Origin: Streptomyces sp. NBC_01431
GTDB lineage: Bacteria > Actinomycetota > Actinomycetes > Streptomycetales > Streptomycetaceae
Assembly (NCBI RefSeq): GCF_036231355.1
Contig: NZ_CP109496.1
Coordinates: 5,642,001 to 5,706,000 of the forward strand
Direction of reading: 5' to 3'
Length of the DNA: 64,000 nt
The notes beneath the pieces were generated by a model. The model searched no databases. It saw nothing but the letters and a program-made list of their open reading frames with translations, and was not told where the DNA came from. Each line of letters starts with the position of its first letter. Position 1 is the first letter of the stretch. Made by a program: the position numbers and the translations under genes. Below are positions 1-8,428 of the stretch, in pieces.

Positions 1-456
1 GTTGGCGGACGGGCCGTTCGGCATGAGCATGGGAACGGTGTGCGGGGAGACGCGGCGTACGCCCTTCTCCTTCAGCACGTCGTACTGGTCGAGCAGGGTG
101 GTGACACCACCGATGCCCGAGGCGATGACCGTGCCCAGGCGCTCCGGCGCGATGCCGCCTTCGTCGCCCGCGGGGGCGGTGAAGCCGGCGTCCGCCCAGG
201 CCTCCTTGGCCGCGATCAGTGCGAACTGCGCCGAGCGGTCGAGCTTGCGGGCCAGCGGCCGGGGCAGTACCTCGCCGGGGTCGACCGCCGCCGGAGCGGC
301 GATGCGGACCGGCAGTTCGGCGAAGCGCTCGCCCTCGAGCGGGCGGACACCGGAGCGTCCCGCCAGCAGACCTTCCCAGGTCGAGGCCGAGTCGCCACCC
401 AGCGGTGTGGTTGCGCCGATACCGGTGACGACCACGGTGCGATTGGTCGAGCTCAC
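1..456 (-). CDS. fabF: 3-oxoacyl-ACP synthase II (FabF), N-terminal part, cut by window edge
   Basis: Condensing enzyme that elongates acyl-ACP with malonyl-ACP in type II fatty acid synthesis. Only about the first 152 residues are present. They begin MSSTNRTVVVTGIGATTPLG, the classic KAS II N-terminus, and run through a region typical of FabF (GLLAGRSGVRPLE, IASGIGGVTTL). The active-site Cys and two His lie beyond the window edge. The start is the GTG at 454-456; the same pattern of start is seen in other FabF proteins. It is the last gene of fabD-fabH-acpP-fabF, 78 bases after acpP. Family and position are both unambiguous. Confidence 0.95.
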   Translation of the reverse strand, partial: MSSTNRTVVVTGIGATTPLGGDSASTWEGLLAGRSGVRPLEGERFAELPVRIAAPAAVDPGEVLPRPLARKLDRSAQFALIAAKEAWADAGFTAPAGDEGGIAPERLGTVIASGIGGVTTLLDQYDVLKEKGVRRVSPHTVPMLMPNGPSAN

Positions 457-534
457 AGGAAATTTCTCCACGTGTGTAAGGGGCGTGAATCAGCGGCGCC
501 ACCGCTGGGTGGCAGACCGAATTCAGGTCCTGAA

Positions 535-783
535 TCAGTCCTGGTGCTTCAGGATGTAGCCGGCGGCGTCGCCGACGGTCTTGAGGTTCTTGACGTCCTC
601 GTCGGGGATCTTGACGTCGAAGCGCTCTTCGGCGGCGACGACGACCTCGACCATGGACAGCGAGTCGACGTCCAGGTCGTCGGTGAAGGACTTGTCCAGC
701 TGGACGTCCTCGACCGGGATGCCGGCGATCTCGTTGACGATCTCGGCGAGACCCTTGACGATCTCTTCCTGAGTGGCGGCCAT
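535..783 (-). CDS. acpP: acyl carrier protein
   Basis: 82-residue acyl carrier protein that carries growing acyl chains on a 4'-phosphopantetheine arm. The motif DLDVDSLSMVE contains the modified Ser at residue 41, and the length and acidic character are those of fatty-acid ACPs. It lies between fabH and fabF in the conserved streptomycete operon, which favours the housekeeping ACP over a polyketide ACP. The ATG start is preceded by a purine-rich Shine-Dalgarno sequence (AAGGAG in the coding-strand direction). Confidence 0.97.
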   Translation of the reverse strand: MAATQEEIVKGLAEIVNEIAGIPVEDVQLDKSFTDDLDVDSLSMVEVVVAAEERFDVKIPDEDVKNLKTVGDAAGYILKHQD

Positions 784-842
784 GTTGGCGCTCCTTCGGT
801 GTTAATGCTTCGATTTACGGGCTTCCGGAAGATCCGGAGTGC

Positions 843-1838
843 CTAGGGGAGGGTAACGACCGTCGCGGCGTAAACGAGACCCGCCCCGAAGCCGATGACG
901 AGCGCGGTGTCGCCGCTCTTCGCCTGTCCGGTCGCCAGGAGCCGCTCCATCGCGAGCGGGATCGAGGCGGCCGAGGTGTTGCCGGTGGTTTCCACGTCAC
1001 GCGCGACCGTAACGTGCTCCGGCAGTTTGAGAGTCTTCACCATCGAGTCGATGATCCGCATGTTGGCCTGGTGCGGAATGAAGACGTCCAGGTCGTCCGG
1101 GGTGATTCCGGCCGCGTCCAGCGCCTGCTGGGCGACCTTCGCCATCTCGAACACGGCCCAGCGGAACACCGCCTGGCCCTCCTGCGTGATCGCGGGGAAC
1201 TTGCCCGAGCTGTCGTACTCGTTCCACGGCACGGTCTGCTTGATGGTCTCCGACTTGTCGCCCTCGGAACCCCAGATGGTGGGGCCGATGGCCGGCTCGT
1301 CCGCGGGGCCCACGACCACCGCGCCCGCGCCGTCGCCGAACAGGAAGGCCGTCGCGCGGTCCTGGAGGTCGGTCAGGTCGCTGAGCCGCTCCACGCCGAT
1401 GACCAGGACGTACTCGGCGGAACCCTCGACGATCATGCCCTTGGCCAGGGTCAGGCCGTAGCCGAAGCCCGCGCAGCCGGCCGAGATGTCGAAGGCGGCC
1501 GCCTTGCCGGTGCCCAGCTTGTCGGCGATCTCGGTCGCCACCGCCGGGGTCTGCTTGAAGTGCGAGACGGTGGAGACGATCACCCCGCCGATCTGGTCGG
1601 CGGAGATCCCGGCGTCGGCGATGGCCTTGCCGGAGGCCTCGATCGACATCGCGGCCACGGTCTCCTCGGCGGAGGCCCAGTGGCGGGTGGCGATGCCGGA
1701 GCGCGAGCGGATCCACTCGTCGGAGGAGTCGATCGTCTCCAGGATCACCGCGTTGGGCACCACGCGCACGGGCCGGTAGCCACCCACGCCCATGATGCGG
1801 GCGTACGGGGCGCCCTTACTGGGCCGGATCTTCGACAT
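843..1838 (-). CDS. fabH: 3-oxoacyl-ACP synthase III (FabH)
   Basis: Starts fatty acid synthesis by condensing an acyl-CoA primer with malonyl-ACP; in Streptomyces it accepts branched primers, giving iso and anteiso acids. The 331-residue protein has the catalytic triad in its usual setting: Cys122 in SAGCAGFGYG, His256 in FIPHQAN and Asn287 in TTGNTSAAS. It sits 13 bases after fabD and 59 bases before acpP, so the genes are probably co-transcribed. Length and motifs are complete. Confidence 0.97.
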   Translation of the reverse strand: MSKIRPSKGAPYARIMGVGGYRPVRVVPNAVILETIDSSDEWIRSRSGIATRHWASAEETVAAMSIEASGKAIADAGISADQIGGVIVSTVSHFKQTPAVATEIADKLGTGKAAAFDISAGCAGFGYGLTLAKGMIVEGSAEYVLVIGVERLSDLTDLQDRATAFLFGDGAGAVVVGPADEPAIGPTIWGSEGDKSETIKQTVPWNEYDSSGKFPAITQEGQAVFRWAVFEMAKVAQQALDAAGITPDDLDVFIPHQANMRIIDSMVKTLKLPEHVTVARDVETTGNTSAASIPLAMERLLATGQAKSGDTALVIGFGAGLVYAATVVTLP

Positions 1839-1851
1839 GGCTCTTCGCTCC

Positions 1852-2769
1852 TTAGGCGGATGCGTGCTCGGCGATGAGCGCGCGAGCCGCGTCGAGGTCG
1901 GCGGGGGTCTTCAGGGCGAGGGTCTTCACGCCCGGCATCGCCCGCTTGGCGAGCCCGGTCAGGGTGCCACCCGGGCACAGCTCGACCAGCGCCGTCGCAC
2001 CCAGCTCGTTGAAGGTCTCCATGCACAGGTCCCAACGGACCGGATTCGAGACCTGGTTGACCAGACGCGCCACGATCTCCTGGCCCGACGCGACGGTCTT
2101 GCCGTCGGCGTTCGAGACGTACGTGTACGTCGGGTCGGCGATCACCAGGGACTTGGCCGCCTCGTCGAGCGCCGCGACCGCCGGCGCCATGTGGTGCGTG
2201 TGGAAGGCGCCGGCCACCTTGAGCGTCACCACGCGGCGCACGCCCTCGGGCTTGTCGGCCTCCAGGGCGGCGAGCTGCTCGGCGGTGCCGGCGGCCACGA
2301 TCTGGCCCGAGCCGTTCACGTTCGCCGGGGTGAGGCCGAGCTTCTCCAGGTGCGGGACGATGTCCTGCGGCTCGCCGCCGAGCAGCGCGGCCATGCCGGT
2401 CGGCGTGACGGCGGCGGCTTCGGCCATGCCCAGACCGCGCTTGCGGACGAAGCCGAGCGCGGCCTCCTCGGAGAGGACGCCCGCGAAGGCGGTGGCGGTG
2501 ATCTCGCCGACGCTGTGCCCGGCGACCGCGCCGGGGGCGACGTCGCCCAGGGCGGCCGCCGACAGCAGGCCCGCGGCGACCAGCAGGGGCTGGGCCACCG
2601 CGGTGTCGCGGATCGCGTCGGCATCCGCCTGCGTGCCGTAGTGGACGAGGTCAAGACCGATGGCGTCGGACCACGCGGCGAGCTTGTCGGCGGCGCCGGG
2701 GAGGTCGAGCCAGGGGGTCAGGAAGCCGGGCGTCTGGGCGCCTTGGCCGGGAGCGACGAGTACGAGCAC
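1852..2769 (-). CDS. fabD: malonyl-CoA:ACP transacylase (FabD)
   Basis: Transfers malonyl from CoA to ACP for fatty acid and polyketide synthesis. The protein (about 305 residues) begins VLVLVAPGQGAQTPGF, has the nucleophile Ser86 in AGHSVGE, and has the later AGAFHTHHM segment carrying the catalytic His. I chose the GTG at 2767-2769 because homologues begin exactly here; a GTG two codons upstream (2773-2775) is the alternative. First gene of the fab operon, directly after fasR, with the promoter in the 89-base gap between them. Confidence 0.96.
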   Translation of the reverse strand: MLVLVAPGQGAQTPGFLTPWLDLPGAADKLAAWSDAIGLDLVHYGTQADADAIRDTAVAQPLLVAAGLLSAAALGDVAPGAVAGHSVGEITATAFAGVLSEEAALGFVRKRGLGMAEAAAVTPTGMAALLGGEPQDIVPHLEKLGLTPANVNGSGQIVAAGTAEQLAALEADKPEGVRRVVTLKVAGAFHTHHMAPAVAALDEAAKSLVIADPTYTYVSNADGKTVASGQEIVARLVNQVSNPVRWDLCMETFNELGATALVELCPGGTLTGLAKRAMPGVKTLALKTPADLDAARALIAEHASA

Positions 2770-2837
2770 TCTCACACTCTCTCTTGTGGACGGCTCCGCA
2801 CGCCCGTGGGGACAGGGACGAAGAACCGTCGGGGGAA

Positions 2838-2854
2838 TTGTGGGTGTCCAACAA
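2838..2854 (-). promoter_or_regulatory. candidate FasR operator in the fabD promoter region
   Basis: An imperfect inverted repeat, TTGTGGGTGTCCAACAA on the plus strand (arms TTGT and ACAA, extended by GG/CC), lies four bases downstream of the fasR stop and about 70 bases upstream of fabD. FasR is known to activate the fab operon of Streptomyces coelicolor from this gap. That this repeat is the binding site is inference from position and symmetry. Confidence 0.4.
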
Positions 2855-2858
2855 AAGT

Positions 2859-4055
2859 CTAGGACTGTGATTCTCCGTCGGCCAAGCGCCCCAGGATCAG
2901 CGCGATCCTCAGCGTGAACGCCGAGCGAACATCGGACGGTGACCACCCGGTGACGTCCGTCACACGTCGAAGCCGGTAGCGGACGGTATTGGGGTGGACG
3001 AACAACATCCGGGCCGCACCCTCCAGACTGCTCGCCTGCTCCAGATAAACGCTCAAGGTTTCCAGGAGCGCGGAGCCGGCCTCCTCCAGCGGTCTGTAGA
3101 TCTCCTCCACCAACTGTTCGCGCGCGGCAGGATCGGAGGCGATGGCGCGCTCCGGCAGCAGATCGTCCGCGAGAACCGGCCGGGGTGCGTCCTGCCAGGC
3201 GGAACACGCCTTCAGGCCGGCCGCCGCGGCCTGCGCGGACCGGGTCGCGGCCAGCAGGTCCGCGACGATGGGGCCCGCGACGACCGGCCCCGCCGCGTAC
3301 GGCCCGATCAGGCTCTTCGCCACCTGGAGCGGGTTGTCGCTGCCGCCCGCGATGACGACGAGGCGGTCGCCGAGCACTCCGGTGAGCACCTGGAGCTTGG
3401 CGTGCCGGGCGGCCCGCCGGATCGCCTCCACGGTGAGCTCGCTGTCGCCGTCCGGCGCCGTACCGAGCACGACGCACACATGCTCCGGCGAATTCCAGCC
3501 GAGCGCCGCGGCCCGGGACACCGCCCCCTCGTCGGCCTCGCCGGACAGCACGGCGTTGACCACGAGCGATTCGAGCCGGGCGTCCCAGGCGCCGCGCGCC
3601 TCGGCGGCCTGCGCGTACACCTGGGCCGTCGCGAAGGCGATCTCCCGGGCGTACACGAGCAGCGCCTCGCGCAGGATCGACTCGTCGCCCGGAGCCGCGA
3701 CCTCCTCGATCGCGGTCTCCATGACCTCGATGGTGGTCCGCACCATCTCGACGGTCTGGCGCAGGGTGATGGCCCGGGTCAGCTCGCGCGGGGCCGTGCC
3801 GAAGACGTCCGTCGAGATCGCCTGGGGCGTCTCGGGGTGCCGGAACCACTCGGTGAAGGCCGCGATGCCGGCCTGGGCGACCAGGCCGATCCAGGAGCGG
3901 TTCTCCGGCGGCATGGCCCGGTACCACGGCAGCGTCGCGTCCATGCGGGCGATGGCGTTCGCGGCGAGCCGCCCCGAGGACTGCTCAAGACGCTTCAGGG
4001 TCGCGGCGTGCGGATGGGCGTTCTTCGCGGGCTGTACGGGATCGGGTGCTGGCAC
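2859..4055 (-). CDS. fasR: transcriptional activator of fatty acid synthesis, PucR/CdaR-type (FasR)
   Basis: 398-residue regulator whose C-terminus carries a PucR-type helix-turn-helix: AARMLFVHPNTVRYRLRRV followed by WSPSDVRSAFTLRIAL. The middle part resembles the GGDEF-like domain of CdaR/PucR proteins (VCVVLG...DRLVVIAGG). Its position immediately upstream of and co-oriented with fabD matches FasR of S. coelicolor, the activator of fabD-fabH-acpP-fabF. The start is the GTG at 4053-4055; no strong ribosome site precedes it. It is divergent from the pirin-like gene, with about 60 bases between. Confidence 0.9.
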   Translation of the reverse strand: MPAPDPVQPAKNAHPHAATLKRLEQSSGRLAANAIARMDATLPWYRAMPPENRSWIGLVAQAGIAAFTEWFRHPETPQAISTDVFGTAPRELTRAITLRQTVEMVRTTIEVMETAIEEVAAPGDESILREALLVYAREIAFATAQVYAQAAEARGAWDARLESLVVNAVLSGEADEGAVSRAAALGWNSPEHVCVVLGTAPDGDSELTVEAIRRAARHAKLQVLTGVLGDRLVVIAGGSDNPLQVAKSLIGPYAAGPVVAGPIVADLLAATRSAQAAAAGLKACSAWQDAPRPVLADDLLPERAIASDPAAREQLVEEIYRPLEEAGSALLETLSVYLEQASSLEGAARMLFVHPNTVRYRLRRVTDVTGWSPSDVRSAFTLRIALILGRLADGESQS

Positions 4056-4101
4056 GGGGACAAGACTGCCTTATCGGGAACCTTCCCCGCCGGGCCGGGT
4101 C

Positions 4102-4107
4102 TACGGT
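4102..4107 (+). promoter_or_regulatory. -10-like TACGGT, probably giving a leaderless pirin mRNA
   Basis: TACGGT fits the streptomycete -10 pattern TAnnnT and ends seven bases before the GTG start at 4115. No Shine-Dalgarno sequence lies in between, so transcription probably starts at or next to the start codon. I see no clear -35 element. Confidence 0.4.
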
Positions 4108-4114
4108 GGTGCAC

Positions 4115-4777
4115 GTGATTTCTGTCAGGCGCGGCGACGAGCGGTATCCCGGCGGGGAACCGGACGCCGGTATCGAATCCCTGCACGCGTTCTCCTTCGG
4201 CCGGTTCTACGAGCCGGACAACCTCCGCTTCGGCGCCGTCCTCGCCTGCAACGAGGAGCGCCTGGCGCCCGGCGCGGGCTTCGACGAGCATCCGCACAGC
4301 CACACCGAGATCGTCACCTGGGTCGTCGAGGGCGAGCTCACCCACCGCGACTCGGCGGGCCGCACCACCGTGGTGCGGCCCGGTGACGTGCAGTGCCTGA
4401 GCGCGGCGGCGGGCGTGCGGCACGAGGAGCGCAACGAGGGCGAGGACCCGCTGGTCTTCCTCCAGATGTGGCTGTCGCCCGTGCGGCCCGGAGGCGAACC
4501 CGGGTACGAGATCGTCCGCGGCATCGCCGACTCCACTCCCTACGCGGTGCGCGCCGCGGGCGCCCTGCTGCACACCCGCCGTCTCGCCCCGGGCGAGCGC
4601 TCCGCGGTCCCGGACGCGCCCGCCGTGTACGTCCACGTCGTACGCGGCCGGGTGCGGCTCGCCGAGGAGGAGCTGGCGCCCGGCGACTCGGCGCGGATCA
4701 CCGCCGCGCCCGGCCTGGAACTGATCGCCGGCGAGCCGGCCGAGGTGCTCCTGTGGGAACTCAGCGCCGCCGGGTGA
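4115..4777 (+). CDS. pirin family protein (bicupin)
   Basis: About 220 residues with the N-terminal cupin signature of pirins: EHPHSHTEIVTWVVEGEL supplies the metal-binding His residues and PGDVQCLSAAAGVRHEE the second motif. A shorter C-terminal half fits the pirin C-terminal cupin. Bacterial pirins include quercetinase-like dioxygenases and redox or transcription-associated proteins, so the substrate is unknown. I chose GTG 4115 because homology begins with VISVRRGDERYPGG; the open frame extends to 4046 but upstream residues look non-coding and overlap fasR. Its 3' end overlaps the convergent serine hydrolase gene by 17 bases. Confidence 0.85.
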   Translation: MISVRRGDERYPGGEPDAGIESLHAFSFGRFYEPDNLRFGAVLACNEERLAPGAGFDEHPHSHTEIVTWVVEGELTHRDSAGRTTVVRPGDVQCLSAAAGVRHEERNEGEDPLVFLQMWLSPVRPGGEPGYEIVRGIADSTPYAVRAAGALLHTRRLAPGERSAVPDAPAVYVHVVRGRVRLAEEELAPGDSARITAAPGLELIAGEPAEVLLWELSAAG

Positions 4778-5582
4778 ACTCGGCGAGCACCGCGTCCGTG
4801 AACGCGGGCCACACCTCGGCCGCCCAGGGGCCGAACGCGCGGTCCGTCAGCGCGACGCAGGCCAGGCCCGCGTCCGGGTCGACCCACAGGAACGTACCGG
4901 CCTGGCCGAAGTGGCCGAAGGTGCGCGGGGAGGACGAACTGCCCGTCCAGTGCGGGGACTTGGCGCCGCGGATCTCGAAGCCGAGGCCCCAGTCGTTCGG
5001 GTTCTGGTGGCCGTAGCCGGGCAGCACGCCCTTGAGGCCCGGGTACTGCACCTGCATCGCCTCGGCGACCGTGGCCGGATGCAGCAGCCGAGGCGCCTGT
5101 AGCTCCGCCGCGAACCGCGCCAAGTCCTCGACGCTGGAGACGCCGTCCTTCGCGGGGGAGCCTTCGAGGGTGCTGTCCGCCATGCCGAGCGGCTCGAACA
5201 CCGCCTGGCGGATGTAGTCGGCGAACGGGATGCCCGACTGCTTGGCCACGTGGTCGCCGAGTTCCTCGAACCCCGCGTTGGAGTACAGCCGGCGCTCGCC
5301 GGGCGGCGCCATCACCCGGTGCTCGTCGAAGGCGAGCCCCGAGGCGTGCGCGAGCAGGTGCCGGACGGTGGCGCCCGCGGGCCCGGCCGGCTCGTCGAGC
5401 TCGATCGCACCCTCCTCGAAGGCGACGAGGGCCGCGTAGGCGGCGAGCGGCTTGGTGACGGAAGCCAGCGGGAACCGGTGGGACACCGGCCCGTGCGTGC
5501 CGGCAAGTGTTCCGTCGGCCCGTACGACGGCCGCCGCGGCGGTCGGCACGGGCCAGTTCTCGATGATCCGCAGGCTCTCCAT
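4761..5582 (-). CDS. serine hydrolase of the beta-lactamase (class C / DD-peptidase) fold
   Basis: 273 residues with the three active-site elements of the family: SxxK in LASVTKPLAAYA, YSN in ERRLYSNAGFEEL, and HFGQAG near the C-terminus in place of KTG. No signal peptide is visible, so it probably acts in the cytoplasm as an esterase or peptidase rather than as a resistance beta-lactamase. Convergent with the pirin gene. Its ATG start faces the MerR gene across a 141-base intergenic region. Confidence 0.88.
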   Translation of the reverse strand: MESLRIIENWPVPTAAAAVVRADGTLAGTHGPVSHRFPLASVTKPLAAYAALVAFEEGAIELDEPAGPAGATVRHLLAHASGLAFDEHRVMAPPGERRLYSNAGFEELGDHVAKQSGIPFADYIRQAVFEPLGMADSTLEGSPAKDGVSSVEDLARFAAELQAPRLLHPATVAEAMQVQYPGLKGVLPGYGHQNPNDWGLGFEIRGAKSPHWTGSSSSPRTFGHFGQAGTFLWVDPDAGLACVALTDRAFGPWAAEVWPAFTDAVLAEFTRRR

Positions 5583-5685
5583 GCGTACGAGCCTAAAGGG
5601 TGCGCCCCAGGGCTCGGGGCCGGCTCGAAGCGGCGGCCGGCGGGTGTGTGCTGGACCGAGTGCAGCAAGGCGTTGCGGATATCAC

Positions 5686-5716
5686 TTGCTTGGAGTGCAC
5701 TCCAACGTCCTAGCGT
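5686..5716 (+). promoter_or_regulatory. MerR-type promoter with perfect 16-bp palindromic operator
   Basis: TTGGAGTGCACTCCAA (5690-5705) is a perfect palindrome. It lies between TTGCTT (5686-5691, -35) and TAGCGT (5711-5716, -10). The spacer is 19 bases, the elongated spacing characteristic of promoters activated by MerR proteins through DNA distortion. The -10 ends seven bases before the ATG of the MerR gene, implying a leaderless, autoregulated transcript. Confidence 0.8.
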
Positions 5717-5723
5717 GGTGGTC

Positions 5724-6185
5724 ATGACGGTGATCGCAGACACTCCGGCCATGGCGCGAGCGGCGCACGACTGCTCGACGCAGCCGCGCCATCCTCGCCC
5801 CGACGGGCAGGACCGCTACACGATCAGCGAGGTCGTGGCCTGTTCCGGACTCACCGCGCACACCCTTCGCTGGTACGAGCGGATCGGCCTGATGCCGCAC
5901 GTGGACCGCTCGCACACCGGGCAGCGGCGGTTCAGCAACAAGGACCTGGACTGGCTGGCCTTCGTCGGCAAGCTCCGGCTGACCGGAATGCCGGTCGCCG
6001 ACATGGTCCGGTACGCCGAACTCGTCCGCGAGGGGGCGCACACCTTCGAGGCACGCCAGGAGCTCCTGGAGCAGACCCGGCGCGACGTCATCGCGCGCAT
6101 GGCGGAGCTCCAGGACACGCTCGCCGTACTCGACTACAAGATCGACTTCTATGCGGACGCCCGCGTGGCGTCGGAAAGGTCCTGA
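5724..6185 (+). CDS. MerR family transcriptional regulator
   Basis: 153-residue regulator. The winged helix-turn-helix begins YTISEVVACSGLTAHTLRWY and continues ERIGLMPHVDRSHTGQRRF, the diagnostic MerR pattern. A C-terminal coiled coil for dimerisation follows (RQELLEQTRRDVIARMAEL). No cysteine cluster for metal binding is seen, so it resembles the group that senses organic or aldehyde stress (AdhR/NmlR-like). It is followed after six bases by an aldo/keto reductase gene, and the palindromic 19-bp-spacer promoter in front suggests control of both genes. Start ATG 5724. Confidence 0.92.
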   Translation: MTVIADTPAMARAAHDCSTQPRHPRPDGQDRYTISEVVACSGLTAHTLRWYERIGLMPHVDRSHTGQRRFSNKDLDWLAFVGKLRLTGMPVADMVRYAELVREGAHTFEARQELLEQTRRDVIARMAELQDTLAVLDYKIDFYADARVASERS

Positions 6186-6191
6186 ACACCC

Positions 6192-7220
6192 ATGAGCACC
6201 AGCCCCATTGAGAAGATCAGCACGGTACGACTCGGCACCGATGGCCCGCGGATCGGCGTCCAGGGCTTCGGCGCCATGGGCATCAGCGAGTTCTACGGCG
6301 ACACCGACCAGACCGCGGCCCGCGACACCCTGGAGGCGACGGTCGAGGCGGGCGTCACCCTCATCGACACCGCCGACGTGTACGGTTCGGGCGCCAACGA
6401 GGAGTTCCTCGCCCCGTTCCTCGCCGCCCACCGCGACGAGGTGACGCTGGCCACCAAGTTCGCCATCGAGCGCCGCGCGGACGACCCGCAGTACCGCGCC
6501 GTCAACAACTCGCCCGCGTACATCAAGAAGTCCGTCGAGGCGAGCCTGCGCCGCCTGAACATCGACGTCATCGACCTGTACTACATGCACCGCCGCGACC
6601 CCGAGGTCCCGTTCGCCGAGTCGGTCGGCGCGATGGCCGAGCTGGTCCGGGAGGGCAAGGTCAAGTACCTGGGTCTGAGCGAGGTCACCGGCGCCGAGCT
6701 GCGCGAGGCGTACGCCGTGCACCCGATCGCGGCCCTCCAGTCGGAGTGGTCGGTCTTCAGCCGCGACGTCGAGCGCAGCGCCGTCCCGGCCGCCGCGGAA
6801 CTCGGCGTCACCTTCGTGCCGTACTCGCCGCTCGGCCGCGGCTTCCTCACCGGCGCGTTCGCGGACGCGGGCAAGGACCTGTCCGAGGGCGACTTCCGGA
6901 AGTTCCAGCCCCGCTTCACCGGCGACAACGCCACCGCCAACGCGGCCCTGCTCGAACCCCTCCACAAGATCGCCGCGGCGCACGGCGCCACCACCGCGCA
7001 GATCGCGCTGGCCTGGGTGCAGCAGCGGGCCCAGGTGCACGGCCTGACCGTGGTCCCCATCCCCGGGACCCGCAAGCGCAGCCGCCTCCTGGAGAACACC
7101 GGCGCGACCCGGATCACGCTGAGCGCCGAGGAGCTGGCGCTCCTGGAGCCGATCGCCGGGCAGGTCGCCGGGGACCGCTACCCGGACATGTCGTCCACCT
7201 CGGCGGCCCGCGAGCAGTAG
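6192..7220 (+). CDS. aldo/keto reductase
   Basis: 342-residue NADPH-dependent carbonyl reductase of the AKR superfamily (TIM barrel). The catalytic tetrad is visible: Asp and Tyr in LIDTADVYGSG, Lys in TLATKF, His in YYMHRRDPEVP. The C-terminal cofactor-binding segment VVPIPGTRKRSRLLENTGA is typical of the AKR13-like YakC/YhdN group. Co-transcription with the MerR gene suggests it detoxifies a carbonyl compound that the regulator responds to; the substrate itself cannot be read. Confidence 0.92.
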   Translation: MSTSPIEKISTVRLGTDGPRIGVQGFGAMGISEFYGDTDQTAARDTLEATVEAGVTLIDTADVYGSGANEEFLAPFLAAHRDEVTLATKFAIERRADDPQYRAVNNSPAYIKKSVEASLRRLNIDVIDLYYMHRRDPEVPFAESVGAMAELVREGKVKYLGLSEVTGAELREAYAVHPIAALQSEWSVFSRDVERSAVPAAAELGVTFVPYSPLGRGFLTGAFADAGKDLSEGDFRKFQPRFTGDNATANAALLEPLHKIAAAHGATTAQIALAWVQQRAQVHGLTVVPIPGTRKRSRLLENTGATRITLSAEELALLEPIAGQVAGDRYPDMSSTSAAREQ

Positions 7221-7222
7221 CC

Positions 7223-8428
7223 TCACGCCAGCCCCAGGGCGAACACCGCGAAGCCCGCCGAGAGCAGCCCCGCCGCTGCCCGGCGGGCCTTCGTCGCCTT
7301 CGCCCAGGGCGCCTCGAAGCCGCGTGCGTAACGGGCGATGACCACGAGCAGCACCGCGAACACCGGCATCCAGGCGAGCCGTTCACCGATCCAGGCAACG
7401 GTGTCGGGCGCGCTGGTCAGCCCCGGAAGAACGCGTCCCGTGAAGGAGGCCGGGACGGCCGCCGCGAGCATCGCCGTCTGGTGCCAGCACAGGATGGTCA
7501 TCGCGGACAGGTTGACGACCACGACGGGCGCCCAAAGGGCGGGTTTCGCAAGGAAGTTGGCGATCTTGTCCCGCAACAGGATCGCGGCGCCCGACTGGGC
7601 CGCGGCGAGCGCGAGCACGAGCAGCGACGGCGGATGCGAGTTGGTGCGGGCCGCACCGGGCACCCCGACCATCGACGCCGGGTAGTGGAAGAGGACGAGC
7701 AGCGCGGCGAACAGCAGTGACCCGCCCGCGAGCAGCAGCCACCCGGCGCGCCCGCCGATCCTCTTCTCGGCCCAGCAGACGCCGAGTTGATAGGCGAACA
7801 GCCAGCCCGGCAGGAGGTTGAGCAGCGACAGCCAGGACGGCATGGCGTCGGCGTACGGCCCGTAGCGAAGGAAGTCGACGACGGCGACCGAGCCGAGCAG
7901 CGGGACCGCGGCCCAGCCCCCCGACTTGCGGGCGGCCCGCAGACAGTACGGGGTGAGGGCGGTGACGGCCACGTACACCCCGACGAACCACAGGGGTTGG
8001 ATGACGAGCGTCGAGCCGGTGCGCAGGGTGTCGTGGGGCACACCGAGCGCGTACAGCACCGGGATCAGCGCGGCCCAGACGGCGGTAACGCCGAGCACGG
8101 GCCGCCCCAGCCGGGCGATCCGCCCCCGCAGCCACTGTCCGGTGGACCCCTCGTGCCGCTTGAACGAGAGCACGGAGGCATAGCCGCCCACCAGGAAGAA
8201 GATCCCGAGCATCTGAAGGATCCAGCTGACCGGCGCGAACCCGGCGAACGCGGACAGCGGGCTCGCGTTGTGCAGCGCGCCGTCGCCGTCGCGGGTGAAC
8301 CCGCCGAGCAGCCAGTGCCCGGTCGGTACGGCGAGCAGCGCGAGGGCGCGCAGCCCGTCGATGGCGCGGTCGCGGTGGGCGGGCGTCTGCCGCTCGATCC
8401 TCGCGACGGCCTGGGTCAGCGCGTTCAT
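7223..8428 (-). CDS. acyltransferase family integral membrane protein
   Basis: About 401 residues with roughly ten hydrophobic segments. The start RDRAIDGLRALALLAVPTGH fits acyltransferase-3 type membrane proteins, which O-acylate sugars or lipids in the envelope. The family's usual catalytic His is represented by the His in VPTGHWLLGG. The ATG overlaps the stop of the upstream secreted hydrolase gene (ATGA), so translation is coupled. It is convergent with the aldo/keto reductase, two bases apart. The acceptor is unknown. Confidence 0.82.
   Translation of the reverse strand: MNALTQAVARIERQTPAHRDRAIDGLRALALLAVPTGHWLLGGFTRDGDGALHNASPLSAFAGFAPVSWILQMLGIFFLVGGYASVLSFKRHEGSTGQWLRGRIARLGRPVLGVTAVWAALIPVLYALGVPHDTLRTGSTLVIQPLWFVGVYVAVTALTPYCLRAARKSGGWAAVPLLGSVAVVDFLRYGPYADAMPSWLSLLNLLPGWLFAYQLGVCWAEKRIGGRAGWLLLAGGSLLFAALLVLFHYPASMVGVPGAARTNSHPPSLLVLALAAAQSGAAILLRDKIANFLAKPALWAPVVVVNLSAMTILCWHQTAMLAAAVPASFTGRVLPGLTSAPDTVAWIGERLAWMPVFAVLLVVIARYARGFEAPWAKATKARRAAAGLLSAGFAVFALGLA

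Noticed and set aside
1852..3927. 691-codon frame fusing sequence upstream of fabD to fabD
   Set aside because: The upstream 380 codons are a shadow of fasR in another frame; fabD homology starts at VLVLVAPGQG.
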